From: Streptomyces mesophilus
GTDB taxonomy: Bacteria > Actinomycetota > Actinomycetes > Streptomycetales > Streptomycetaceae
Direction of reading: 5' to 3'
Length of the DNA stretch: 64,000 nt
NCBI RefSeq assembly: GCF_011044995.1
Contig: NZ_JAAKZW010000008.1
Location: forward strand, 21,205 to 85,204
The notes beneath the pieces were generated by a model that was given only the letters and a program-made list of their open reading frames with translations, searched no databases and had not been told where the DNA came from. Both the position numbers and the translations under genes were made by a program. The stretch's first letter is position 1. Each line of letters opens with the position of its first letter. This document shows positions 36,966 through 46,486 of this stretch, piece after piece.

Positions 36966-39146
36966 TCAGCCCGCCGCTTCCCCGCCCTTGGTGGGGGAGC
37001 CGGCGGGCTTTCGCGTTGCGCGGCCCGGGCGCGGCACACTCACCTGCGGCGTGTGCGGGGCCGGGGGCCGCTGCGAGGCCAGCGCGCGCTCCACCGCCTC
37101 GTCGAGCGTGAGGGCCTTGCCCTTCGCGATGCACTTCTCGTACCGAGCCCGCCCGAGCAGCTCGCCCGCCTGCTGCTGACACAGCGCGCGCGGCGAGCTG
37201 AAGTAGCCCGAGCCGAACAGCGGCAGACCGACCGAACCCCACACCGGCTCGGCGGCGCCCTGCAGTACGGCGGCTTCGGCGGGGTCGCCCTCGCTGGCCG
37301 TGACCAGGGCGAGCAGTTCGATCGCGAGCACCAGGCCCACCAGATCGTGGAAGGCGTGGTCGATCGTGATGCACTCGCGCAGCAGTGCGCGGGCGTGCAC
37401 GAACTCGCCGCGCGTCCAGGCCGCATAGGCCAGCACGTACAGCGCGTACGCCCTCGTCCAGCGCTCACCGTGCTCGCGGCAGATCTCCTCGACCTCCTCG
37501 CACAGCCTCAGCGCACCCGCCAAGTCCCCTTGGAAGACCAGGGACATGGCCAGCTCGACCTGCCCCATCAGCACATTGCTGTTGAGCTCGCCGAGTTCCC
37601 GGTAGCGCTCGATGGCCTCGCGGATCAGCAGCTCCGCGCGCTCCATGTCGTCGGAGATCAGCGCGAGACAGCCGGTGCGATGGATGGCGTACGCGGCGGC
37701 CAGGGGGTTGCCGGTGCGGTCGGCCTCGTCGCGGCACTCCTGCAACGCGGCCAGTGCGTCGACGGTGTCGCCCTGCAGGATCGCCACGTAACCGAGCACC
37801 CACAGCGCCTTGAGGCGGGACTCCGGATAGTCCTCGGCGCCGTCGAGTTCGACACTGCGGTCCAGCCAGTGCCTGCCTTCCGCGAGACGGCCGCAACCGA
37901 CCCAGTAGAACCAGAGCGTGCCCGCCAGATACTGACCGAGATGGGTCTCCTCGGGCTCGGTCAGGCAGAACTCCAACGCGGTCCGCAGATTGGGCAGTTC
38001 ACTCTCGATACGGGTGGCGACGGCGGCCTGCCGCGGTGAGAACCAGTCGAGTTCGCACCAGGTGGCCAGGCCCATGTACCAGTCGCGGTGCCGACGCCGC
38101 ATCCGGCCGCCGTCCCCGGTCGACTCCAGCCATTCACCGCCGTATGCCCGCACGGTGTCGAGCATCCGGTAGCGCACACCGGTCGGTGACTCCTCGCGGG
38201 TGAGGACGGACCGGTCGAGCAGCTCGCCGAGTACGTCGAGGACGTCCTCGGAGGGCAGACCGTGACCGCCGCACACGTACTCCGCGGCATCGAGATCGAA
38301 CGGGCCGGAGAACACCGACAGGCGCGACCAGAGCAGACGCTGGACGGGGCTGCAGAGCTCGTGGCTCCAGCCGATCGTCGTCCGCAGGGTCTGGTGGCGG
38401 GGGAGTGCTCCGGTGCTGCCGCCCGTCAGGAGCGCGAAACGGTCGTCGAGGCGCTCGAGCAGCTGCTCCGGGGACAGGGCACGCAGCCGGCCGGCGGCCA
38501 GTTCCACGGCCAGCGGGATGCCGTCCAGGCGACGGCAGACCTCGACCAGAGCGTCGTCCTCGGCGACGGGGCCGGTCAGAGCCGCACGTTCGACGAGCAG
38601 GGCGGCCGCGTCCCGCTCGGGCAGCGGGCCGAGCGCGAGCACGCGCTCGCCCTCGACGTTCAGCGCGCGGCGCCCCGCAGCGAGCACCGTGAGCCCGGGG
38701 GAGCGGCGCAGCAGGTCACGCACCAGCGGGCCGCAGGCGTCGGCGAGGTGCTCGAACCCGTCGATGACGAGCAGCAGTTCACGGTCGGCGAGATGGTCGA
38801 GCAGGACGGACCGGGGCGGGCGCCCGGTGTGGTCGGTCAGACCGAACGTCTCGATGAGCGCGTGCTCGACCAGATCCGCCTCGCGTACCGACGCCAGCTC
38901 CAGCAGCCAGACGCCGTCGGCCTGCCCGCGGCGCACCCCTGCCGCCCGCAGCGCGAGGCGGGACTTCCCGACACCGCCGGGGCCGACCACCGTGATCAGC
39001 CGCGCCGCGCCCATCAGGGCGGCGAGCTCGGCCAGTTCGGTCGTGCGTCCGACGAAGGTGTCGAGTTCCAGAGGGAGATTGCTTGAGGGCGGGCCCGGCA
39101 AAGGGCGCTGAGACCGTCGCATGGGGAACGCAGCGTACTCAGCCAT
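36966..39146 (-). CDS. NB-ARC/TPR regulatory ATPase without DNA-binding domain
   Basis: A 726-residue STAND-type ATPase. Residues about 25-45 (PLELDTFVGRTTELAEL) begin an AfsR/LuxR-like NTPase with Walker A GPGGVGKSR and Walker B LLLVIDGFEHL. GLTVLAAGRRAL and LEVCRRLDGIPLAVELAAGRLRALSPEQLLERL follow, then a winged-helix segment. The C-terminal 350 residues are TPR-like helices. Unlike AfsR or LAL regulators there is no N-terminal SARP domain and no C-terminal LuxR helix-turn-helix; the end is a basic low-complexity tail. It probably works through a protein partner. GGAG precedes the ATG at 39146. Confidence 0.8.
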   Translation of the reverse strand: MAEYAAFPMRRSQRPLPGPPSSNLPLELDTFVGRTTELAELAALMGAARLITVVGPGGVGKSRLALRAAGVRRGQADGVWLLELASVREADLVEHALIETFGLTDHTGRPPRSVLLDHLADRELLLVIDGFEHLADACGPLVRDLLRRSPGLTVLAAGRRALNVEGERVLALGPLPERDAAALLVERAALTGPVAEDDALVEVCRRLDGIPLAVELAAGRLRALSPEQLLERLDDRFALLTGGSTGALPRHQTLRTTIGWSHELCSPVQRLLWSRLSVFSGPFDLDAAEYVCGGHGLPSEDVLDVLGELLDRSVLTREESPTGVRYRMLDTVRAYGGEWLESTGDGGRMRRRHRDWYMGLATWCELDWFSPRQAAVATRIESELPNLRTALEFCLTEPEETHLGQYLAGTLWFYWVGCGRLAEGRHWLDRSVELDGAEDYPESRLKALWVLGYVAILQGDTVDALAALQECRDEADRTGNPLAAAYAIHRTGCLALISDDMERAELLIREAIERYRELGELNSNVLMGQVELAMSLVFQGDLAGALRLCEEVEEICREHGERWTRAYALYVLAYAAWTRGEFVHARALLRECITIDHAFHDLVGLVLAIELLALVTASEGDPAEAAVLQGAAEPVWGSVGLPLFGSGYFSSPRALCQQQAGELLGRARYEKCIAKGKALTLDEAVERALASQRPPAPHTPQVSVPRPGRATRKPAGSPTKGGEAAG
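36968..37009. terminator. hairpin shared by rpsD and the convergent ATPase gene
   Basis: AGCCCGCCG (36968-36976) pairs with CGGCGGGCT (37001-37009), with a partly paired C-rich/G-rich centre and a following TTTC. It begins 29 bases past the rpsD stop and overlaps the last codons of the ATPase gene. Confidence 0.6.
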
Positions 39147-39319
39147 GCGCACTCCGTACAATCGGATCCCGCAACTCCCCTCGCGGTGAGCGGGAATCCG
39201 GTACGGTCCGCCAGGCGCGGCGCGATAAGGTCTGACGACGACTTATCCAATGGCCGACAAGGCTCGCAAGCCCCCAGGAGCTCAGCGCTCCGGGCCCCGA
39301 CAGCAGAGAGCGGTGCAGC

Positions 39320-39772
39320 GTGACCGGTGGAGAGGTGGCCGGGATTCTTGTGGCCGTCTTCTGGGCGATCCTGGTCTCGTTCCTCGCCGTCGCGCTGGCG
39401 AGACTCGCGCAGACGCTCAAGGCGACCACCAAGCTCGTGGCGGACGTGACCGAGCAGGCCGTGCCGCTGCTCTCCGACGCCTCGGCGACCGTACGCTCCG
39501 CGCAGACCCAGCTCGACCGGGTCGACGCCATCGCCACGGACGTCCAGGAAGTCACCTCCAACGCCTCCGCGCTGTCCACCACGGTCGCCTCCACCTTCGG
39601 CGGCCCCCTCGTGAAGGTCGCGGCCTTCGGATACGGGGTGCGGCGGGCCGTCGCCGGGCGCAAGGGCGACGCGGACGTGCCGCGCAAGGCACCCAGGCGT
39701 ACCGTGATCGTGGGCCGGGCGGTGCCTGCCGCCCGCCGGGGCAAGCGGAACGACAGGAACGCGAGGGACTGA
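39320..39772 (+). CDS. DUF948 membrane protein
   Basis: A 150-residue protein with an N-terminal membrane helix (VAGILVAVFWAILVSFLAVALARLAQTL), a long amphipathic, coiled-coil-like middle (SDASATVRSAQTQLDRVDAIATDVQEVTSNASALSTTVAS) and a basic C-terminus (RRTVIVGRAVPAARRGKRNDRNARD). It fits DUF948, of unknown function. The GTG start follows weak ribosome-binding sequence. It is followed after 7 bases by another small membrane gene and then alaS, an order I know to be conserved in Streptomyces. The 173-base gap upstream contains an inverted GATAAG/CTTATC near 39223-39246. Confidence 0.8.
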   Translation: MTGGEVAGILVAVFWAILVSFLAVALARLAQTLKATTKLVADVTEQAVPLLSDASATVRSAQTQLDRVDAIATDVQEVTSNASALSTTVASTFGGPLVKVAAFGYGVRRAVAGRKGDADVPRKAPRRTVIVGRAVPAARRGKRNDRNARD

Positions 39773-39779
39773 CGCAGCC

Positions 39780-40148
39780 ATGTTCCGCCGTACCTTCTGG
39801 TTCACCGCGGGCGCAGCCGCCGGCGTGTGGGCCACCACCAAGGTCAATCGCAAGATCAAGCAGCTGACCCCCGAGAGCCTCGCGGCCCAGGCCGCGAACA
39901 AGGCGATCGACGCGGGCCACCGCCTCAAGGACTTCGCACTCGACGTCCGCGACGGCATGGCCCAGCGCGAGGCCGAACTCGGCGAGGCGCTCGGCCTCGA
40001 ACACGACCCGGACGCCGAACTGCCCCCGCAGCGGCGTGTGGTCGCGATCGAGAACCACAAGCTGATTGCCGCGAAGCAGGACAAGAAGAACCCGAACTCG
40101 ACGTACGAGAACGGCTCGTACACGTACAACCGGAATGAGGACCACTGA
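39780..40148 (+). CDS. DUF6167-like small membrane protein
   Basis: A 122-residue protein with a short N-terminal hydrophobic stretch ([22 protein letters not shown]) followed by charged helices ([41 protein letters not shown]) and a polar, Asn/Tyr-rich C-terminus. No known enzymatic motif. Its stop overlaps the alaS ATG, so it is translationally coupled to alaS. Function unknown; it may work with the DUF948 protein upstream. Confidence 0.78.
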   Translation: MFRRTFWFTAGAAAGVWATTKVNRKIKQLTPESLAAQAANKAIDAGHRLKDFALDVRDGMAQREAELGEALGLEHDPDAELPPQRRVVAIENHKLIAAKQDKKNPNSTYENGSYTYNRNEDH

Positions 40149-42817
40149 TGGAGTCGGCTGAAATCCGCCGCCGCTGGCTGAGCTTCTTCGAGGAGCGTGG
40201 GCACAAGGTCGTGCCGTCGGCGTCGCTGATCGCAGACGACCCGACGCTGCTCCTCGTCCCCGCCGGCATGGTGCCGTTCAAGCCCTACTTCCTGGGCGAG
40301 ACCAAGCCGCCGGCCCCGCGCGTGACCAGCGTGCAGAAGTGCGTGCGCACGCCGGACATCGAAGAGGTCGGCAAGACCACGCGGCACGGCACGTTCTTCC
40401 AGATGTGCGGCAACTTCTCCTTCGGCGACTACTTCAAGGAAGGCGCCATCAAGTACGCCTGGGAGCTGCTCACCAGCCCCCAGGACAAGGGTGGTTACGG
40501 CCTGGAGCCCGAGAAGCTCTGGATCACCGTCTACCTCGACGACGACGAGGCCGAGCGCATCTGGCACGAGGTCGTCGGCGTACCGAAGGAGCGCATCCAG
40601 CGCCTGGGCAAGAAGGACAACTTCTGGTCCATGGGCGTCCCCGGCCCCTGCGGCCCCTGCTCCGAGATCAACTACGACCGCGGCCCCGAGTTCGGCGAAG
40701 AGGGCGGCCCGGCCGTCAACGACGAGCGCTATGTGGAGATCTGGAACCTGGTCTTCATGCAGTACGAGCGCGGCCCGGGCACCGGCAAGGACGACTTCGA
40801 GATCCTCGGTGACCTGCCCTCGCAGAACATCGACACCGGTCTCGGTCTCGAGCGCCTCGCCATGATCCTGCAGGGCGTGCGGAACATGTACGAGACGGAC
40901 ACCCTCCGTGTCGTCATGGACAAGGCCACCGAGCTGACCGGCGTCCGATACGGAGCCGAACAGGGCTCGGACGTCTCGCTGCGCGTGGTCGCCGACCACA
41001 TCCGTACCTCGGCGATGCTCATCGGCGACGGCGTCACCCCCGGCAACGAGGGCCGCGGCTACGTCCTGCGCCGCATCATGCGCCGCGCCATCCGCAACAT
41101 GCGCCTGATGGGCGCCACCGGGCCGGTCGTCAACGACCTCATCGGCGTCGTGATCGACACCATGGGCCTGCAGTACCCGGAGCTCATCACCGACCGCAAG
41201 CGCATCGAGACCGTCGCGCTCGCCGAAGAGGCCGCCTTCCTCAAGGCCATCAAGGGCGGCACGAACATCCTCGACACCGCCGTCACCGAGACCAAGGCCG
41301 CCGGCGGCACGGTCCTCGCCGGCGACAAGGCCTTCCTGCTCCACGACACCTGGGGCTTCCCGATCGACCTCACCCTCGAAATGGCCGCCGAACAGGGCCT
41401 CTCGGTGGACGAGGACGGCTTCCGCCGCCTGATGAAGGAACAGCGCGACCGCGCCAAGGCCGACGCCCAGGCCAAGAAGACCGGTCACGCCGACATGTCC
41501 GGCTACCGCGAGATCGCGGACGAGGCCGGCGCCACCGACTTCATCGGCTACACGTCCCTGGAGGGCGAGTCCAAGGTCGTCGGCATCCTCGTCAACGGCG
41601 TGCCCTCGCCCGCCGCCGTCGAGGGCGACGAGGTCGAGATCGTGCTCGACCGCACCCCGTTCTACGCCGAGGGCGGCGGCCAGATCGGCGACACCGGCAA
41701 GATCCGGCTGCACTCCGGCGCCGTCGTCGAGGTCCGCGACTGCCAGAAGCCCGTGCCCGGTGTCTACGTGCACAAGGGCGTCGTCCAGGTCGGCGAGGTC
41801 ACCCTCGGCGCCCCGGCCCAGGCCGTCATCGACGTGACCCGCCGCCGCGCCATCGCCCGCGCGCACTCGGCCACGCACCTCACCCACCAGGCACTGCGCG
41901 ACGCGCTCGGCCCGGGGGCCGCACAGGCCGGTTCCGAGAACCAGCCCGGCCGCTTCCGCTTCGACTTCGGCTCCCCGTCCGCCGTCCCGACGGCCGTCAT
42001 GACCGACGTCGAGCAGAAGATCAACGAAGTCCTCTCGCGTGAACTCGACGTCCAGGCCGAGGTCATGAGCATCGACGAGGCCAAGAAGCAGGGCGCCATC
42101 GCCGAGTTCGGCGAGAAGTACGGCGAGCGCGTGCGCGTCGTCACCATCGGCGACTTCTCCAAGGAGCTGTGCGGCGGTACGCACGTCCACAACACCGCAC
42201 AGCTCGGCCTGGTCAAGCTGCTCGGCGAGTCCTCGATCGGCTCCGGTGTGCGCCGTATCGAGGCACTCGTCGGTGTCGACGCGTACAACTTCCTCGCCCG
42301 TGAGCACACGGTCGTCGCCCAGATCCAGGAACTGGTCAAGGGCCGCCCCGAGGAGCTCCCGGAGAAGATCTCCACCATGCTCGGCAAGCTGAAGGACGCC
42401 GAGAAGGAGATCGAGAAGTTCCGCGCCGAGAAGGTCCTGCAGGCCGCCGGCGGCCTCGCCCAGGGTGCCCAGGATGTACGGGGCGTCGCCCTCGTCACCG
42501 GTCAGGTGCCCGACGGCACCGGCGCCGACGACCTGCGCAAGCTGGTCCTCGACGTGCGCGGCCGCATCCCGGGCGACCGTCCGGCCGTCGTCGCCCTGTT
42601 CACCACGGTCAACGGCAAGCCGCTCACCGTCATCGCCACCAACGAGGCGGGCCGCGAGCGCGGCCTCAAGGCCGGCGACCTGGTGCGCACCGCCGCCAAG
42701 ACCCTCGGCGGCGGCGGTGGCGGCAAGCCCGACGTCGCCCAGGGCGGCGGCCAGAACCCGGCCGCCATCGGCGAGGCCATGGCCGCCGTCGAACGCCTCG
42801 TGGCCGAGACCGCCTGA
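40148..42817 (+). CDS. alaS: alanyl-tRNA synthetase
   Basis: An 889-residue class II synthetase. The catalytic core starts [23 protein letters not shown]. Motif 2 lies in [29 protein letters not shown] and motif 3 in [16 protein letters not shown]. The editing domain has the zinc-binding HSATHL and [10 protein letters not shown] motifs, and the C-Ala oligomerisation domain ends in the glycine-rich [15 protein letters not shown] element. Length is normal. ATG overlaps the upstream stop, and ruvX follows with a further overlap, giving an alaS-ruvX-mltG-aroE string typical of actinobacteria. Confidence 0.96.
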   Translation: MESAEIRRRWLSFFEERGHKVVPSASLIADDPTLLLVPAGMVPFKPYFLGETKPPAPRVTSVQKCVRTPDIEEVGKTTRHGTFFQMCGNFSFGDYFKEGAIKYAWELLTSPQDKGGYGLEPEKLWITVYLDDDEAERIWHEVVGVPKERIQRLGKKDNFWSMGVPGPCGPCSEINYDRGPEFGEEGGPAVNDERYVEIWNLVFMQYERGPGTGKDDFEILGDLPSQNIDTGLGLERLAMILQGVRNMYETDTLRVVMDKATELTGVRYGAEQGSDVSLRVVADHIRTSAMLIGDGVTPGNEGRGYVLRRIMRRAIRNMRLMGATGPVVNDLIGVVIDTMGLQYPELITDRKRIETVALAEEAAFLKAIKGGTNILDTAVTETKAAGGTVLAGDKAFLLHDTWGFPIDLTLEMAAEQGLSVDEDGFRRLMKEQRDRAKADAQAKKTGHADMSGYREIADEAGATDFIGYTSLEGESKVVGILVNGVPSPAAVEGDEVEIVLDRTPFYAEGGGQIGDTGKIRLHSGAVVEVRDCQKPVPGVYVHKGVVQVGEVTLGAPAQAVIDVTRRRAIARAHSATHLTHQALRDALGPGAAQAGSENQPGRFRFDFGSPSAVPTAVMTDVEQKINEVLSRELDVQAEVMSIDEAKKQGAIAEFGEKYGERVRVVTIGDFSKELCGGTHVHNTAQLGLVKLLGESSIGSGVRRIEALVGVDAYNFLAREHTVVAQIQELVKGRPEELPEKISTMLGKLKDAEKEIEKFRAEKVLQAAGGLAQGAQDVRGVALVTGQVPDGTGADDLRKLVLDVRGRIPGDRPAVVALFTTVNGKPLTVIATNEAGRERGLKAGDLVRTAAKTLGGGGGGKPDVAQGGGQNPAAIGEAMAAVERLVAETA

Positions 42818-43290
42818 TGACACTTTTGAGGCGCGGTCGCCGGCTGGCGATCGATGTCGGGGACGCCCGGATCGGGGTCGCCTCGTGCGACCCCGACGGG
42901 ATCCTCGCCACCCCGGTGGAGACCGTGCCGGGACGCGATGTCCCGGCCGCCCACCGTCGGCTCAAGCAGCTCGTCGAGGAGTACGAACCCATCGAGGTGG
43001 TGGTCGGACTGCCTCGCTCCCTGAACGGGGGCGAGGGTCCGGCCGCGGCCAAGGTGCGGGCCTTCACCCAGGAGCTCGCGAAGGGGATCGCACCGATTCC
43101 CGTACGCCTGGTGGACGAGAGGATGACCACAGTGACGGCCAGTCAGGGACTGCGCGCCTCGGGCGTGAAGTCCAAAAAGGGTCGTTCTGTCATCGACCAG
43201 GCTGCCGCTGTGGTGATCCTCCAGAACGCTCTGGAGTCCGAACGGGCGTCAGGTAAAGCCCCGGGCGAGGGCGTCGAAGTGGTCATCTGA
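42817..43290 (+). CDS. ruvX: YqgF/RuvX family nuclease
   Basis: A 157-residue RNase H-like protein. Family members are linked to 16S rRNA 5'-end processing (YqgF) or Holliday junction cutting (RuvX). Motifs: LAIDVGDARIGVAS (first Asp), IEVVVGLPRSLNG (central acidic/Gly block), VRLVDERMTTVTASQGLR (Glu) and the final VIDQAAAVVILQNALE (Asp). All acidic residues appear to be kept. ATG overlaps the alaS stop. Confidence 0.93.
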   Translation: MTLLRRGRRLAIDVGDARIGVASCDPDGILATPVETVPGRDVPAAHRRLKQLVEEYEPIEVVVGLPRSLNGGEGPAAAKVRAFTQELAKGIAPIPVRLVDERMTTVTASQGLRASGVKSKKGRSVIDQAAAVVILQNALESERASGKAPGEGVEVVI

Positions 43291-43413
43291 TCGCGATACG
43301 GTAACGTTCCGCGCGATGCGCCGGTGTTCGAACACAGTGGGCGTGCAGCAGGAGAGGCGGAGGGATCCGGTCGCACAGCGTCCGGCGGCCGCCTCGCGGC
43401 TCGTAGGGGATCG

Positions 43414-45138
43414 ATGACTGAGTATGGCCGGGGCCAAGGTCCCGAACCGTGGCATCCCGAGGACCCGTTGTACGGGGACCAGGGATGGTCAGGACAGCAG
43501 GCCGCCGGTGGCCAGAGTCCGTACGGCGGCCAGCCGCAGCAGCACTACCCGCAGCAGCCGCAGCAGCACAATCCGCAACAGTACGACACGGGCCAGCACG
43601 GCTATCCGTCGTACGACACCGGCCAGCAGGCCTCGTACGGCGGGGGCTCGAACCAGCAGTCGTACGACACGGGTCAGCAGGCCTCCTACGGCGGCGGTGC
43701 GCAGGGCGGTTACCCGCAGCACGACTACAACGGCGGCTGGGACACGGGTCAGCAGGCCTCGTACGGAGCGGGGGCCGACCCCTACGGCCAGCCCGCGCAG
43801 TACGGCGGCGGCGAGCAGCCCGACCACTACCGCACGCCCGAGGCCTACCCGCCGCCGCAGCCTCCGGGCCGCCGTCGTGCGGTGCCCGAGCAGAAGCCCG
43901 ACTGGGACCCGGGTCCCGACCAGGGCGAGCACGCGTTCTTCGCCGGCGGCGGGGACGACGGCGACGACTACGACGATGACGACCGCGGACGCGGCGGCGG
44001 TGGTGGCCGCGGCGATCGCAGAGGCCGCGGCGGCAAGGGCGGCAAGAAGCGCCGCAGCGGCTGCGCCTGCCTGGTCGTGGCGGCGGTGTTCGCCGGCGGT
44101 ATCGGCGGCGTCGGCTACTTCGGCTACCAGTTCTACCAGGACCGTTTCGGGGCGGCCGAGGACTACTCGGGCAGTGGCAACGGCGAGATGGTGTCCGTGG
44201 TCATCCCCAAGGGTGCGGGCGGCAACCAGATCGGCTCGATCCTCAAGAACGCCGGGGTGGTCGCCAGCGTCGAGGCGTTCGCCTCCGCCCAGGCGGACAA
44301 CCCGAAGGGCCTGGGCATCCAGGAAGGCGCGTACACCCTCCAGAAGGAGATGTCCGCCGAGTCCGCGGTCGCGCTGATGCTCGACCCGAAGAGCCGCAAC
44401 AACCTGATGGTCATCCCCGGTGACCGCAACTCCAAGATCTACAAGGAGATCGACAAGCGCACCGGCCAGAAGGCGGGCACCACGGCCGCCTACGCCAAGG
44501 AGAACTGGAAGGAACTCGGCCTGCCCAAGTGGGCCGAGTCCCCGAACAAGGACGTCAAGGACCCGCTCGAGGGCTTCCTGCGCCCGGACACGTACGCGGT
44601 GTCCGAGGGCATGAAGTCCGAGGAAGTCCTCAAGAAGATGGTGGCGGGTACGACCGCGCTGCTCGAGGGCTACAACCTCGAGACCAAGGCGAAGGACCTG
44701 GGCCTCGACAACCCGATCGACGTCCTCACCGTGGCGAGCATCGTGCAGAAGGAAGGCCACAAGCAGGACTTCGGGAAGATCTCGCGGGTCATCTACAACC
44801 GCAAGAGTCTCGACAACCCGGAGACCTACGGCCTCCTGGACATGGACTCGACGGTCAACTACGTACGCGGCGAGTCCAAGCTCGGCACCGGTTCCGTCGA
44901 CGAACTGCGCCAGATCAAGGACCCGTACAACACGTACTGGGCGGGCGCCAAGGGTCTGCCGCCGGGCCCGATCAGCACCTTCAGCAAGGATGCGCTGGAA
45001 GCGGCGATCAACCCGGTCAAGGGCAAGTGGAACTACTTCGTCTCGATCAACGCGAACGAGACGCTGTTCGCGGTGACAAACGCGGAGCACGAGCGCAACC
45101 GTCAGAAGTACCTCGAGGAACAGAAGAAGAACGACTGA
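43414..45138 (+). CDS. mltG: endolytic murein transglycosylase MltG (YceG)
   Basis: A 574-residue enzyme, much longer than the E. coli protein because of a 200-residue cytoplasmic N-terminus rich in Gln, Tyr and Gly. That part contains imperfect repeats of DTGQQASYGGG (encoded about 43610-43780) and an acidic patch. One membrane helix (GCACLVVAAVFAGGIGGVGYFGYQFY) leads to the YceG domain outside: VSVVIPKGAGGNQIGSIL (LysM-like part), GFLRPDTYAV, VASIVQKEGHKQDFGKISRVIYNR with the catalytic Glu, and LPPGPISTFSKDALEAAINP. It should cleave nascent glycan strands and set their length. ATG 43414 follows GGGGA. Confidence 0.92.
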   Translation: MTEYGRGQGPEPWHPEDPLYGDQGWSGQQAAGGQSPYGGQPQQHYPQQPQQHNPQQYDTGQHGYPSYDTGQQASYGGGSNQQSYDTGQQASYGGGAQGGYPQHDYNGGWDTGQQASYGAGADPYGQPAQYGGGEQPDHYRTPEAYPPPQPPGRRRAVPEQKPDWDPGPDQGEHAFFAGGGDDGDDYDDDDRGRGGGGGRGDRRGRGGKGGKKRRSGCACLVVAAVFAGGIGGVGYFGYQFYQDRFGAAEDYSGSGNGEMVSVVIPKGAGGNQIGSILKNAGVVASVEAFASAQADNPKGLGIQEGAYTLQKEMSAESAVALMLDPKSRNNLMVIPGDRNSKIYKEIDKRTGQKAGTTAAYAKENWKELGLPKWAESPNKDVKDPLEGFLRPDTYAVSEGMKSEEVLKKMVAGTTALLEGYNLETKAKDLGLDNPIDVLTVASIVQKEGHKQDFGKISRVIYNRKSLDNPETYGLLDMDSTVNYVRGESKLGTGSVDELRQIKDPYNTYWAGAKGLPPGPISTFSKDALEAAINPVKGKWNYFVSINANETLFAVTNAEHERNRQKYLEEQKKND

Positions 45139-45968
45139 TGGCAGAGGTGCGACGGCGAGCCGCGGTTCTCGGCTCGCCCATCGCCCACTCGCTCTCGCCC
45201 GTGCTGCACCGCGCGGCGTACGAGCGGCTGGGCTTGCGGGACTGGTCGTACGAGCGCTTCGAGGTGGACGAGGCCGGGCTCCCCGGGTTCCTCGATGGGC
45301 TCGGCGAGGAGTGGGCCGGGCTTTCGCTGACCATGCCGCTCAAGCGGGCCGTGCTGCCGCTGCTCGACGAGGTCAGTGAGACGGCCGCGTCGGTGGAGGC
45401 CGTCAACACGGTCGTCTTCACCGAGGACGGCCGTCGCGTCGGTGACAACACGGACATCCCCGGGATCGTCGATGCGCTGCGCGAACACGGCGTCGAGCAG
45501 GTGGAGTCGGCGGCGATCCTCGGCGCCGGCGCCACGGCCTCCTCGGCGCTCGCGGCGCTGTCCCGCGTCTGTACGGGTGAGGTCGTCGCGTACGTACGCA
45601 GCGAGGCGCGCGCCTTGGAGATGAAGCAGTGGGGCGAGCGGCTCGATGTCGACGTGCGTACGGCTTCCTGGAGCGATGCCGCGTCGGCTCTTGAGGCGCC
45701 CTTGGTGATCGCCACGACGCCCGCCGGGACGACCGACGAACTGGCGCAGTCCGTGCCCGAACGGCCGGGCACGCTCTTCGACGTCCTCTACGAGCCGTGG
45801 CCCACCGAACTGGCCGCGCGCTGGTCGATGTTCGGCGGCGCGGTGGTCAGTGGTCTCGATCTTCTGGTGCACCAAGCGGTGTTGCAGGTCGAGCAGATGA
45901 CGGGGCGTTCGCCCGCCCCGCTCGGCGCCATGCGGGCCGCGGGGGAGCGGGCGCTGGCGGAGCGCTAG
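45138..45968 (+). CDS. aroE: shikimate 5-dehydrogenase
   Basis: A 276-residue enzyme reducing 3-dehydroshikimate with NADPH. AVLGSPIAHSLSPVLHRAAYE binds shikimate. SLTMPLKRAVLPLLDE carries the catalytic Lys, GDNTDIPGIVDAL the catalytic Asp, ILGAGATASSALAAL the nucleotide motif, and SGLDLLVHQAVLQVEQMTG the C-terminal Gln motif. Two positions differ slightly from E. coli (LTMPLK for VTxPxK). ATG overlaps the mltG stop. aroC, aroK and aroB follow 500 bases later. Confidence 0.94.
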   Translation: MAEVRRRAAVLGSPIAHSLSPVLHRAAYERLGLRDWSYERFEVDEAGLPGFLDGLGEEWAGLSLTMPLKRAVLPLLDEVSETAASVEAVNTVVFTEDGRRVGDNTDIPGIVDALREHGVEQVESAAILGAGATASSALAALSRVCTGEVVAYVRSEARALEMKQWGERLDVDVRTASWSDAASALEAPLVIATTPAGTTDELAQSVPERPGTLFDVLYEPWPTELAARWSMFGGAVVSGLDLLVHQAVLQVEQMTGRSPAPLGAMRAAGERALAER

Positions 45969-46009
45969 GATCCCGGCGTTCGCGTTGTGATCCCGTGGGG
46001 GGGACGTTC

Positions 46010-46357
46010 ATGGATACAGGTGTGTCGCTGGCCTCGATCGGCAGCAGGATTTTCGACGGGTTGCTCGGGTTTCTGCCCGACTGGATCCAGATCACCGTGG
46101 TGGCGCTGATCCTGCTCGCCTTCGTCGCGAGCTGGGTCGTGAAGATCAAGCGGAAGATCGACCGTCGTCGTGCGCGGAGGCAGGGACTGCCGGTTCAGGC
46201 GGCCGCGCAGACCGGGCAGCGGTCGGGAGCCGATTATCTCGGCCCCTACGCACCCGGTGCCCAGCAGAGCGCGCCGCCTCAGCCGAGCCAGGGCAGCGGC
46301 GCCGACTTCCTCGGCAGCTACGCCCCGCAGCAGGACTCCACGCGCCGCGAGGGCTGA
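46010..46357 (+). CDS. small single-pass membrane protein, unknown
   Basis: A 115-residue protein. Residues 1-20 are amphipathic, then a membrane helix (WIQITVVALILLAFVASWVV) is followed by a very basic stretch (KIKRKIDRRRARRQG). A Gln/Pro/Gly-rich tail contains a duplicated motif SGADYLGPYAP and SGADFLGSYAP. The strand of G's 6 bases upstream of the ATG serves as ribosome-binding site; TAGGAT at 45966-45971, over the aroE stop, could be its -10. I do not recognise a family; the duplicated tail might be a protein-binding site. Confidence 0.68.
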   Translation: MDTGVSLASIGSRIFDGLLGFLPDWIQITVVALILLAFVASWVVKIKRKIDRRRARRQGLPVQAAAQTGQRSGADYLGPYAPGAQQSAPPQPSQGSGADFLGSYAPQQDSTRREG

Positions 46358-46486
46358 GACGCCCGTCCGCCTGCTGGACCGGCGGCCGGTGCAGGGTGCC
46401 GGTCGTGGGAGGATCTAGGCAGGCGGGCCAGGGCCGCGCACCCGGTCGCGCCGCCGCTGTACCAGGCGCGAGCATGAGGAGCACCG

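Noticed and set aside
39014..42823. 1269-residue open frame on the minus strand opposite alaS
   Set aside because: It is the antisense shadow of alaS, open only because of the GC-rich third positions; the composition (His/Gly/Asp/Val-rich) and lack of any motif are typical of shadow frames.
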